Source of the DNA: Arion vulgaris
Taxonomy: Eukaryota > Mollusca > Gastropoda > Stylommatophora > Arionidae
Direction: 5' to 3'
Length of the DNA stretch: 64,000 nucleotides
Assembly (NCBI GenBank): GCA_020796225.1
Contig: CM036775.1
Coordinates: 10,400,671 to 10,464,670 of the forward strand
Below the pieces are notes generated by a model. That model worked only from the letters and a program-made list of their open reading frames with translations, ran no database searches and had not been told where the DNA came from. Position numbers and translations under genes: made by a program. Below, in pieces: positions 1 to 9,900 of this stretch. The first letter of the stretch is position 1. Each line of letters starts with the position of its first letter.

Positions 1-3000
1 AGATTTTAGCACTATTCCTCCTCCGCCGTCGCTTATTGCGTTATTTGCTGATCCGTCCGTGTAGACGTGCGTCCACTCATTTCAGGGTACTCTGATTCTA
101 TGTACTCTTCTGCTGCAGTTTTCTGTCGAGTTCGTTTGGCCCCTTTTGCACATTATGCCTGGGATTGATTCCCTTAGTTCTGGCATTTTTGTTTTCCATG
201 GCGGGCATTTGTCGATTGCCGGGATTGTTTTAGCTGTGCATTTGGACAGGACTGGGTGGTCTGTGGTCAGTGCGTTAGAGATTCTAACGAAGTTAGATCT
301 CTGTATTCTCCACTTTCCGGATTGAAACATTCTTTCATGCATTGGATGCGATTCGAGCGCTTGAGTTTTCCAAGTACTACTACTTTCTTGTCCCTTCGGT
401 CAGTCATTGGTTGGATGCCTGTGATGGTCTCCATCGCCTTGATGGGCGTGGACTTTATGGCTCCAGTGATAATGCGTAGGGCCCGGTTTTGACTGCTGCT
501 CACTTTGCGAATTGCTTGTTCGATGCATTGCTCCACGCTGCCATACCGTACTCTAGGACGGGTCGCACTCTACCAGAGTAAAGTGTCTTGAGAATTCTGC
601 TGTTTGCTCCCATGTGGAACCTGCGAGTTTCGCATCATTGTTAGCCTGTGTCTCGCTTTGCCGAGCATTCTCGATCTGGGTGCACCAAGTCAGCTTTCTG
701 TCGGTGTGACTCCTAGGTACGTTGGGGTTTTATTTTCTGGAAGGTTCTGCCCATTGACTTTAAGCGTTATCTTGTAATCCTTGTTATTCTGGGAGAACAC
801 AGTGTAAGTGGTCTTTGAAGGATTTATTTTCATATTCCACTTTGCTGACCACACTTCAAGGTTATTTAATGTAGCTTGCAGTCGATTTTCTGCTGTGGGC
901 ATTGACTCTTCTCTCGCCCATATTGCCAGGTCGTCGGCATACATGGCAGAGTGAACTCGTTCTGGGAGGCATGTTGCAATGTCATTGGACAAGACTAGAA
1001 AGAGTCGGTGAGAGCACTCCTCCTTGGGGACTCCTTGCTCCAGTGTGGCCTTCATACTTTTGTACCCTTGAACCTGAACCCTTGCTGTTCTGTTCTCTAG
1101 GTATCTATCGAGCCAATTGTACATTCTTCCTTTACGAGGGTGAGCAGTTTTAGCCTTAATCCTTCTTTCCAGACTGTGTCAAAAGCCTTCTCCATATCTA
1201 CCAAGACCGCCAGTGTCTGTTTCTTTCTTGGAAACCGTCCTCGATTCCCTGGACAATGTAGGTTACTTGATCCTCTGTGGATCTGTATCTCCAAAAACCG
1301 CCTTGTTGTGCCATAAGCAGCCCTTTGCTCTCCAAGTGCCAGGATAAGCGTTTGTTCACCATGCGCTCCATAAGTTTGCCCGGCAGCTTAGGAGGCTTAT
1401 TGGTCTGTAACTCGCTGGGTCAAGTTTATTTTTGCCTGGTTTTAGGATGGGCACCATGATTGCTTCTTTCCATTCTTGAGGTACTATGCCTGTTTTCCAC
1501 GACATGTTGAGAACGGCCAGTAGAGCGACCTTTGCTCTGATTCCCAGGTTTTTAAGCATCTCATTGGTGATCCCATCTTTCCGGCGACTTTCTGGGTTTC
1601 AGGTCCCTTAAAGCCTCTTCCAGCTCGTTACTGGTGAATGTGTCCGTTAGGTGACTATCTGCTTTTCTCGGCTCGCCTTGGAGAGCCCGAGCTTTCCTCT
1701 TGGTGGCATCAACTTTTTCCTTTGCTATGCTTACTCTGCTGACTCGGCATATTGTTGCATCAGGATGTTTGCTGCTTCCTACCGAAGCCATCTTCTTGTC
1801 TTGTTCGAGGACTATAGGTGGTCTGCTGGTGTTTTCATCGCTCAGCGCTTTGGCCAGCTTCCACAGTTTATGACCGTCCCTATCGAGGTTCAGGGATTCG
1901 GTTGTTTTGACCAACTCTGTCTCGCCGCTCGTTTACCTCTCTTCTGTATTTTGCTGCTGCGCTTGTAGACAGTGTTTGTCTCCACTGACTGTGCATGCTC
2001 TGCCTCACTCCTTGTCTTCTCAAGGTCTTTTCAAGCTTCTGAACCTCTGCTGTCCAGTATGGCTTGTAATCCTTCGTGCGCCTCTGGGGATGGTTTCCCG
2101 TGCCGCTTTCAGGATTGCTTCTGACAGTTCCCTTGCCACGATTCACGTTTTCTTGTCATGCATGTTGATTCGTTCAACATTTGCATCAGTCAGTGCTCCA
2201 TACTGTTTCCAATTGGCTCTCTTATAGTTCCACCGTGGCAACCACATTTTGGGCTCAGGTACGAAATTGAGGTCTACTTGCAATTTGACAGGTCTATGGT
2301 CACTATCCCTAGTTGGTGGGTAACCGTACGGACTACTTTGGTGGATATATCGCTTGTTGCAAAGGCCAGATCAGGGGTACTCGTTGTGTGCCACGTCTCG
2401 AGAGAAAGTTGGTGGATCGTCTGGAGCGTTGATGAGAACAGATTGTTCTCGATCTCCCAGTCTTCCACCTCAACTCCTCTACTGTTTGTTTGAGTACCCC
2501 ATCTCTCCGAGCGCTGTTGAAATCACCGACCACAATACATGAGTTCTCACTGATATTCATTGTTTCGGTGACAGCGCGTGTAACTTGGACAGTAAAGATT
2601 GTACAGAATGATCTGTATGTCTTTGCACGTAATTTGCACACCTATGATCTCAACTGCTCCGGGGTTTCCCTTTGTTCCTTCCATCTGCTTGGTTGGAATG
2701 CCATTTCTGACTAGGGTGAGGACTCCGCCCTTGTGTCCTTCTCTGTCTGTTCTGAAGGTCTGGTAACCTTTGATCTCGAACTTGTGTCTGGGATTGAGGT
2801 GCGTTCTTGTATGCCGCAACGCCCATATCGCCCTTCTGCAAGTCTTATTGAAGTGCTTGCTTCTTGTGGTGGATACCTTCCGCATTCCATTGGGTGATAT
2901 TTAATTTCTTATGGTCAATACTCGACCGTATCGCACCAGTAGCTTTAACCCGGTTACCTGTGCTGCTGTGCCGAGTTGGAGGCGGGACCGTCGGTAGCAT

Positions 3001-3085
3001 AAAGCGGCCCTTCGAGGCATGGGGCCCGGCACTCGTCCCTCCGGCGGGACTTCTCAGGCGTAGCACCATATCGAATTTCATTATT
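1..3085 (-). mobile_element. Decayed non-LTR retrotransposon (LINE) with endonuclease, RT and RNase H pieces
   Basis: Read on the minus strand, the pieces come in the order expected of a LINE pol protein. The N-terminal endonuclease start (LNITQWNAEGI) is near 2900-2845 and the endonuclease motif VVGDFNSARR near 2540-2510. The RT block LVDMEKAFDTVW is near 1205-1168, the RT catalytic box YADDLAIWA near 946-917, and the downstream KINPSK and YLGV blocks near 830-700. The first RNase H strand, VYTDGSA, lies at about 65-43. The element is cut by the window edge inside RNase H. The pieces fall in different frames with stops between them, so this copy cannot make one protein. EN-RT-RNase H order with no visible zinc-knuckle ORF1 suggests an I/Nimb-like clade, which is inference. 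The reading frame starts near 3081, and a long leader lies upstream. Confidence 0.92.
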
Positions 3086-4050
3086 AATAAACATATTCAT
3101 GATAAAATTTAGTCCATGCAGCGTCAGCATGGATAGCTACGTTACACTTTCAGTGCCGTTTTGAGCTCAGGTGCTTATCTTTCGGACGTGTATCCGTTTT
3201 CAACCAGCGTTTGTATACGGTTCGGCTCTCCGCTAGCCTGACTGTCCCCAGCCAAATCTCACAAGGCAATGGTTGCCATTTTCTTTCAGGGCTGCTACCC
3301 TTAGATGACCTGCCCTCCAGGGCTTATGAGCGCCATCTTCCCACCGAACCGGTCGTTTTACTGAACACATTGGTTCGTCACTCGTTCAGGTTTGTTTACG
3401 GTTTGCTCCGCTAGCCTTTGATTGTACCCAACCATGACACCACAAGGCAGCGGCAGTTCCCTCGAAGAACAGAGCTATGTTTCATGGGACGCTTCGTAAG
3501 ACTTTTTGGGTCTTTGGTCAGGAAATGTGTGTGTATTTTCAGGGACTTCCAGTCTTCTGCGTTGCAGTGACCACTGTTTTGGGCGCGGACTCACGTACTC
3601 TACTGTTTCGTAGTTTTGGAGCTCAAGCGATTTTTGGGTCTTTGGGCAGAAATGTGTGTATTTTCAGGGATTCCCAGTCCCCACGTTGCAGTGACCACGA
3701 TTTTGTTTGAGCGTTCAGCTCTGCTATCTCACAGTTCTTTCTGAGTATGGACATACATTTTGCGGACTTCGACCAGGGGATGTGTTATTTTTCAGGATTT
3801 CTTTTATGTGTTAGTCTCTAAGCTCACACTGTCATCACAGATAACCATGCGCTGCTGCTTCGTGCCTATTTCGGTGGACAATCGGGCCCAAGAGCGGTGA
3901 ATTCTCCAGGATTTTCGGCCCTGCTTTGCTTTCACGGTCTCCCGATCCCTGCCCCCTTTAGTCGACCGAACCTTAGTCTTTTTCCAGGGTCACCGCGTGG
4001 TGATTTAGAGGCAGGGTCTTGGTTGCACGCCTTCGCTAACCCTGGCTCAT
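3086..4050 (-). mobile_element. LINE 5' leader with internal duplications
   Basis: This stretch lies directly upstream (minus strand) of the LINE reading frame and has no coding signal. It contains two diverged copies of a ~170-bp block (about 3190-3270 against 3380-3460) and two copies of another (about 3500-3590 against 3625-3705). Part of it (about 3100-3230) resembles the bodies of the short elements at 25853-26217 and 59520-59853. Its far end (about 3930-4050) resembles the start of the insertion at 36433-36879. It is therefore mobile-element sequence rather than local intron. It ends exactly where the 18S-derived sequence begins. Confidence 0.7.
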
Positions 4051-4217
4051 CCATTGAACCTCGACTGATTTAATGAGCCATTCGCGGTTTCACGGGCATT
4101 GAACCTCGACTGATTTAATGAGCCATTCGCGGTTTCACCGTGAGACAGTGTGAACTTAGACATGCATGGCTTAATCTTTGAGACAAGCATATGACTACTG
4201 GCAGGATCAACCAGATA
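4051..4217 (-). rRNA. 18S rRNA 5'-end fragment, copy 1 (not functional)
   Basis: The reverse complement starts TATCTGGTTGATCCTGCC and continues through the AGTAGTCATATGC and AAGCCATGCATG blocks, the universal 5' end of eukaryotic small-subunit rRNA. It ends near the GAGGTTC block around nt 120. The last ~40 nt (GTGAAACCGCGAATGGCTC onward) are duplicated at 4055-4092 and 4099-4138. After that, 18S sequence stops and the LINE leader begins. Only about 7% of a normal 18S gene is present, so it cannot make a ribosomal RNA. Confidence 0.93.
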
Positions 4218-4729
4218 GCTGTCATGGACGAGACCGGACCGACAATGCTCGGGTAGGGAGACAGCGCTCTGTGCAGAGCGGATCCGACGTCCCGCGAAAA
4301 TGCGAAATTGGCGAACGAGCCGGGCCTCTTCCACAGTTTTGCCGGCAAGACTTGCGCCCCGCCAAGCAAAGAACGACACCATGTTACTACCTGCGGACCC
4401 ATGCTCGTTCGAGCCGGGCCTTTAACGAGACCACCGTCGAGCGTTTAAAATTTTAGACTGACTGCATCACACGCTGACCGAGAAACTCCGATATACGGAC
4501 ACACACACACCACCAATAAGACCGTGCGGCAGCGGCGAGTCTTAATAGCAGACGCTACCTTGTCCCTTATTGCTGGGAGCCTCGTTCGCGTGAAAGCGAG
4601 AGGCACGCGCAGCCGTTAGGGGACTATGACGCATGGTTATCGACACTGGGGAACGCGTTCGCTGACTGGCTCGCCCGTCCGGTTATTTTCAAAACGGGAA
4701 GGCACAGTTTGCAGACGCACAACCCAGAT
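4218..4729 (-). other. rDNA 5' external transcribed spacer, copy 1
   Basis: This sequence lies immediately upstream of an 18S 5' end and is GC-rich and non-repetitive internally. It is nearly identical, apart from small indels, to 4863-5374, which lies upstream of the second 18S start. Position relative to 18S makes it 5' ETS or promoter-proximal spacer. No Pol I promoter can be recognised by eye. Confidence 0.8.
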
Positions 4730-4862
4730 GGATCGTGTCATCTATTGAACCTCGACTGATTTAATGAGCCATTCGCGGTTTCACCGTGAGACAGTGTGAA
4801 CTTAGACATGCATGGCTTAATCTTGAGACAAGCATATGACTACTGGCAGGATCAACCAGATA
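4730..4862 (-). rRNA. 18S rRNA 5'-end fragment, copy 2 (not functional)
   Basis: The same universal 18S 5' end as at 4051-4217, without the internal 40-nt duplication. It extends a little further into the GATGACACGATCC block before breaking into the next spacer copy. Together with 4863-5374 it forms a second monomer of a tandem pair with a period of roughly 650-680 bp. Confidence 0.93.
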
Positions 4863-5374
4863 GCTGTCATGGACGAGACCGGGCCGACAATGCTCGGGGT
4901 AGGGAGACAGCGCTCTGTGCAGAGCGGATCCCGACGTCCCGCGAAAATCGAATTGGCAAACGACCCGAGCCTCGCTTCCCACAGTTTGCCGGCAAGACTT
5001 GCGCTCGCCAAGCAAAAACGACACCATGTTACTACCTGCGGACCCACAAGCTCGTGCAGAGCCGGGCCTTTAACGAGACCACCGTCGGCGTTTAAAATTT
5101 AGACTGACTGCATCACACGCGACCGAGAAACTCCGATATACGGACACACACACACCACCAATAAGACCGGCGCGAAGCGAGTCTTAATAGCAAACGCTAC
5201 CTTGTCCCTATTCGCTGGGAGCCTCGTCGCGTGAAAAGCGAGAGGCACGCGCAGCCGTTAGAGACTATGCACGCAATTGGTTATCGACACTGGGAACAGC
5301 GTCCGCTGACTGGCTCGCCCGTCCGGTTATTTTCAAAACGGGGCGGCACAGTTTGCAGACGCACAACCCAGATG
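4863..5374 (-). other. rDNA 5' external transcribed spacer, copy 2
   Basis: Second copy of the spacer at 4218-4729. It ends abruptly at 5374, where a SINE tail (5375-5545) begins, so the rest of the rDNA spacer is missing. Confidence 0.8.
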
Positions 5375-5545
5375 CCCTAGTAAATAAAACGCTTCACGGA
5401 AATCGAATGTGCTTGCCTTTTGTAGGCACATAATTCACACAATGTACAATCGCTCTTAGGCTCAGATCACATACAGATCAAACAGAGTGGTTAACAAGTG
5501 GTTGATATGGAGCGTAAGAAGGAGAAGAATTGAAGCTGCAGGTTA
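5375..5545 (+). mobile_element. SINE tail fragment
   Basis: Starts CCTAGTAAATAAAAC and runs to GGTTGATATGGAGCG plus a GAAGGAGAAG tail. It is homologous to the 3' half of the complete SINE on the minus strand at 17567-17805. The head is absent and the junction is directly on rDNA spacer. Confidence 0.75.
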
Positions 5546-5718
5546 ATTTATCTGCAGATGTGTAACAAGCTAGTTAATGTATCCATAGATGTGTAACCAG
5601 TTGAACCTAGTCCCACAAGAGGATGGGCTGCTGCACAGACCTCGAGCTGAGTGGAGCATCAAGTACCTCAAATGCCATCTAGGACCAACCAGCATTAGTT
5701 TATGTAAAACTGTAGGTA

Positions 5719-5768
5719 TTCCTCTTCTTCTTCTTCTTCTTCTTCTTCTTCTTCTACTTCTTCTTCCA
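5719..5768. repeat. CTT microsatellite
   Basis: An uninterrupted CTT trinucleotide run with one variant near the end. Confidence 0.95.
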
Positions 5769-5799
5769 TGTAGATATTTATATATGTGTGTTTAAGGAT

Positions 5800-6037
5800 T
5801 TTAAAGCCGAAGGATTGACTTCATTGCACCGGGTTTTAACCCATTCGGCTCGTCCGTCTCCACAGCAGTGGACGCCACCTGCCGAGAGTATTGCACAAAG
5901 CAGGAACTCCGTAGCTCCAGCAACAATCCTAGGGGTCTCTCTGGAAAAACTCGCTCATGAACAGAAGGACACGGTCCGGGCTCAACCAATGACCTTCGAC
6001 TCACAAGGCAAAGGTTTAACCACTTAGCCACAGAGAC
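5800..6037 (-). mobile_element. tRNA-derived SINE (family C), copy 1
   Basis: On the minus strand it begins with a tRNA-like promoter: box A-like TGTGGCTAAGTGGTTAAAC, then a degraded box B region. It ends in the conserved GTGCAATGAAGTCAATCC block. It is a clear paralogue of 63170-63428. Flanking TG repeats hide any target-site duplication. Confidence 0.82.
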
Positions 6038-6039
6038 CC

Positions 6040-6175
6040 CCTGTGTGTGCTTGTGTGTGTGTGCTCTTGTGTGTGTGCTCTTGTGTGTGTGTGCTCTTGT
6101 GTGTGTGTGTGTGCTCTTGTGTGTGTGTGTGTGCTCTTGTGTGTGTGTCTGTGTTCTTGTGTTATTGTGTGTTTG
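6040..6175. repeat. TG-rich microsatellite
   Basis: (GT)n blocks separated by CTCTT, period about 20-22 bp. Open frames on both strands are by-products of the repeat. Confidence 0.9.
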
Positions 6176-6393
6176 CTTATCTGTGTGTACATACATTTGT
6201 GTCTACCAGGTGTGTTCTGTGTCTGACCCTGCATTCAGCAGAGTTGGGATCGGCTAGTCTCTCTTAGGAGTGGTGAAAAGTGAACATTAGTAGCCTGCTG
6301 ATGACCCTCAGAACACGCAAGTCAACCCCACCTCCCAACGGTGTAGACCAGGAAACTTTGACCGTGAGATCAAAGGCAAATAGGGCAATGGCT

Positions 6394-6733
6394 GGGGGAC
6401 TGCCTAGAGTAGTTGATAGTAGCTCGGCCTGCTAGCTGTGAGACGCCTCATAGCTCGGGTTCGAACCTACTGTCCGGCATTTGTTCGAGTCCCTGGTCTT
6501 ACTCAAGACGATAACGTGAGCACCTCTGAAGTCGGAGAAAATCTGCCTGTATGGCGAGGGAATATTAATTACGAGTACATTGAGCACACGGCTGCCAGTG
6601 TAAAGTAATTTACAATGTGCACGCTTCTGCCATTGTAAGAAATTGGAAAAACGGATTTTCACGCAAAAATCAGTTTCAGAGATGAAACTTCATCTGAGTT
6701 GAAAGTGGACGGAAAAGGGGGAAAAAAAAAAGA
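6394..6733 (+). mobile_element. tRNA-derived SINE (family A), copy 1, with 12-bp target-site duplication
   Basis: The head contains GGTTCGAACCTACTG-like box B (near 6459) after TAGCTCGGCCTGCTAGC. The body is shared with 11101-11435, and the 3' end is an A-rich tail. It is bracketed by the direct repeat AGGGCAATGGCT at 6382-6393 and 6734-6745, a typical LINE-mobilised target-site duplication. Confidence 0.9.
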
Positions 6734-6920
6734 AGGGCAATGGCTCACCTAAGGAGATGGACTCCCCTAGGCTAAGTTTTAAAAAAACCTTCACATGCAT
6801 ACACCTCCAGTATGTCTGTATTTTGTACGCCCTTTTGTTGTCTGTACCCATCTGTTGTCTGTTGTCTGTACACCCCCAGTCTGTATGTTTTCTGTATGTC
6901 CATCTGTTGTCTTTCCACAG

Positions 6921-6973
6921 GCTGGAGCAACATCAGAGCCAACAGATCGCAGTTTTTTCTTAAGTATTGCCAA
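6921..6973 (+). CDS. BLTP2-like: BLTP2-like exon A (first visible)
   Basis: Preceded by a pyrimidine-rich acceptor (TGTCTTTCCACAG) and followed by GTAAGTGAG. Encodes AGATSEPTDRSFFLSIA plus two bases of a Lys codon completed by exon B. Assignment rests on splice sites and on the phase match to exon B rather than on strong family conservation. Confidence 0.7.
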
Positions 6974-9900
6974 GTAAGTGAGACAAACTTTATTCCAGAA
7001 TATGACTCTTGACTCTTTGTGAGAGTCAGACTGTATGAAGTAGTCAATGCAGACAGGAGTCAGTGAGTGGGAGAGTTAGTAAAGAAGTGAGGGAAGGAGT
7101 CACTGAGTGGGAGAGTTAGTAAGGGAGGGAGGGAAGGAGTCAGTGAATTATTGAGTTGGTAAGTGAGTGAGGGATTGAGTGGTGGAGTTGATAAAGGAGT
7201 GAGTCAGTGAGTCGCCTGAGTGGTTACTGGGGCCCAAATTTGGGATGTAAACAAAAGAACTACTGTTACCTCCCACGCATGTCGTAAGAGGCGACTAAGG
7301 AGGTTTGGCTGAAATCGGATGCATGTGTCCTAAACGTGTAGAAGTCTATGTGTTTAGGGTCCGCTAGGGAATGCTAACCCAAAACAAATACTTGCAGAAA
7401 ACGGATGCACCAGGCTGTAAGGCACATAACATGGTGCAAGGACCCCTCACAATGAGGAATGAAATAACAGATTTTACGGCCGCCAATCTGCCTCGGAGAT
7501 TTAGCCACGCAGTAAGAATGTCAGACCTACCATAACGAGGGTGGCCAAAACTTACTGCTGGAAGAGGTCGGCACAAACGGGAAGCAGAAATCATAGGAAT
7601 TATATCCTACAGAACTGCCCCCAGTATGCAGGCTTGAGAAGAAAGAAGTGGCCCACTTACACTAGCGTCCAAGACAAACTATATGACGTGGCTGATAATC
7701 TGAGGCAGACGGCTGCCTTTATTAGAGAATCAGAAATCCCAATCTAGTGAGAATGCAGAAGAAGAAGATGATCATGTCTGTCTTTATTTGTCTGTCTGGT
7801 TGCTTGTGTCTGTTTATCTTCACCTGTCATTTTTTGCATCTGCCTATGCCTGCTTCTGTCTTTCTCTATAATTGCATGTCTGGGGTCTAGAAATAAACCG
7901 GGCAAAACTATAGCAACGCTTTTCTCATTGTCAACAAAGGAAGAACACTTCAGACTGAAATTTAATGATGATATCGTTCCCCGTTCCCATACTCCAACCT
8001 TTTTGGGAGTTAAGCTTGACAGTCGTCTGACATGGAAACATCACATAATGGAAACAAACAGAAAGGCTATGAGGAAACAAAGTGTGATACGGAAGCTGGC
8101 TGGAACTACCTGGGGAGCTGATATTTGAATCCTGAGTCAGGTGTACACTGGTGCAGTTAGACCGACCCTCGAATATGAATCATCGACATGGATATCAGCA
8201 GCCCATTCAAACAAATCGATACTGGAAAAACACAAAACAGCCAACATCCAGCCCTTGGAAGACAGAAGAAGGAGAAAAGTGATTCTACAGACTGAAAGGA
8301 TCAAAAGAATGCCTCACCATCCACTGCATGAAAAAATGGCGGCTAGAACAAAGAACAGACTAAAGCGTACAAGTCTAAACCACAAAGCAAAAGAAATAGG
8401 AAAGTCATACTTGGAACTACTAAATCATAATTCCATACCCGAAGAATTGCTTTTTGATCACTGGGAACCAGACTCAGTACCACTAAACTTCTCAACCTCC
8501 ATCCCTAAATTATTAAGCAAAGATGCCGAGCCTAATCTAGTGAAAAAGCAATTACAATGGAACATCTCCATTACATGTTTCCAGAAGACAGCTGGATAAG
8601 AATTTACACAGATGGATCGGCAATGGAGGCAACCATGAATGGTGGAGCAGGAGTGTACATTAGGTACCCAGATGCTACCACTGTGTCTCTAGCGCTCCTA
8701 CTGGAAGAATATGTTCCAACTACAAAGCAGAACTCATAGCCCTTCTGATGGCAGCACAGCACATGAATAAGCTGCAAGCAGCTGCAAGCAAGATGGTATT
8801 TCTTACAGACTCATTGTCAGCTATACAAGCCCTGGAGGCTAAATCCACTGACAGCACAGTACAAAAACTACAAAGAGAACTTGCCCAGCTTTCAGAAAAG
8901 GCAGAAATTCACTTGCAGTGGATTCCATCTCACTGTGGCATTGCAGGCAATGAGAGTGCTGATGTCTTAGCTAAGGAGGGCAGTGCCAAAGAGCAAATTT
9001 ACCAACCCTTGTCTTTTCAAGAGGTCAAAACCCTCATACAGAGAAAATCTGCAGTAGACTGGAAGACAAACACTGGATATGATTATGGAAAAGACTCCCT
9101 CAAAGACCTAAGCAGAACAGACCAGGTCATTATATTTCGACTACGCACCGGACACTGCAGACTCAACAAACACTTATACAGACTAGGAATAAGTCAAACA
9201 GCTCTCTGCCAGTGTCAGCAGGCAGAACAGACACCAGAGCATATCCTGCAAGACTGTCCTCTTCTGTGTGAGCTGAGAAGCAACATGTGGCCACACCCAG
9301 TCGACCTGAAAACTAAGCTTTGGGAAACCTGACAGACCTGAAGCTGTCTGCCCAGTTTGTGGTCCACAGTAAATTAAGCGCATGACCAGAGATCGCTAAG
9401 AAGAAGAAGAAGAATTGCATGTATGTCTGTGTCCATCTATGTCTGTCTCTGCCTGACTATGACTATCTTTGTCTGCGATTGTCTTTGTTTGTACACGTCT
9501 CCCTGAGTGTCATTCCTGTGTGTGTCTTTACTTGTCATTATATCTGTCTGTATCTCTGTTTTCTGTCAATGTCTCTGTCCGTGTCTGGCACCTTCTAAGA
9601 TTATGTCTCTGTCTCCAGGATGAGCTATCATAGATCACGCAGGAGGAGCAAGCCTGGCAAGCAGGAGGATGATCTGGAACAGGTGAGAGAGATGTAAGCA
9701 GGAATAGGTGAGAAACAGGTGAGAGGGAAACAGGTGAGACGGAGATTAGCTGGAACAGGTGAGAGGGAAACAGGTGAGATGGAGATAAGTTGGAACAGGT
9801 GAGAGGGAGATTAGCTGGAACAGGTGAGAGGGAAACAGGTGAGATGGAGAAGTTGGAACAGGTGAGAGGGAAACAGGTGAGATGGAGATAAGTTGGAACA

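Noticed and set aside
1880..2146. Plus-strand open frames across 0.2-3.1 kb
   Set aside because: Shadows of the minus-strand LINE.
4051..4862. A functional rRNA gene
   Set aside because: Only the first ~130 nt of 18S is present in each copy.
4047..5102. Short open frames in 4.05-5.1 kb
   Set aside because: They lie in rDNA spacer and 18S sequence.
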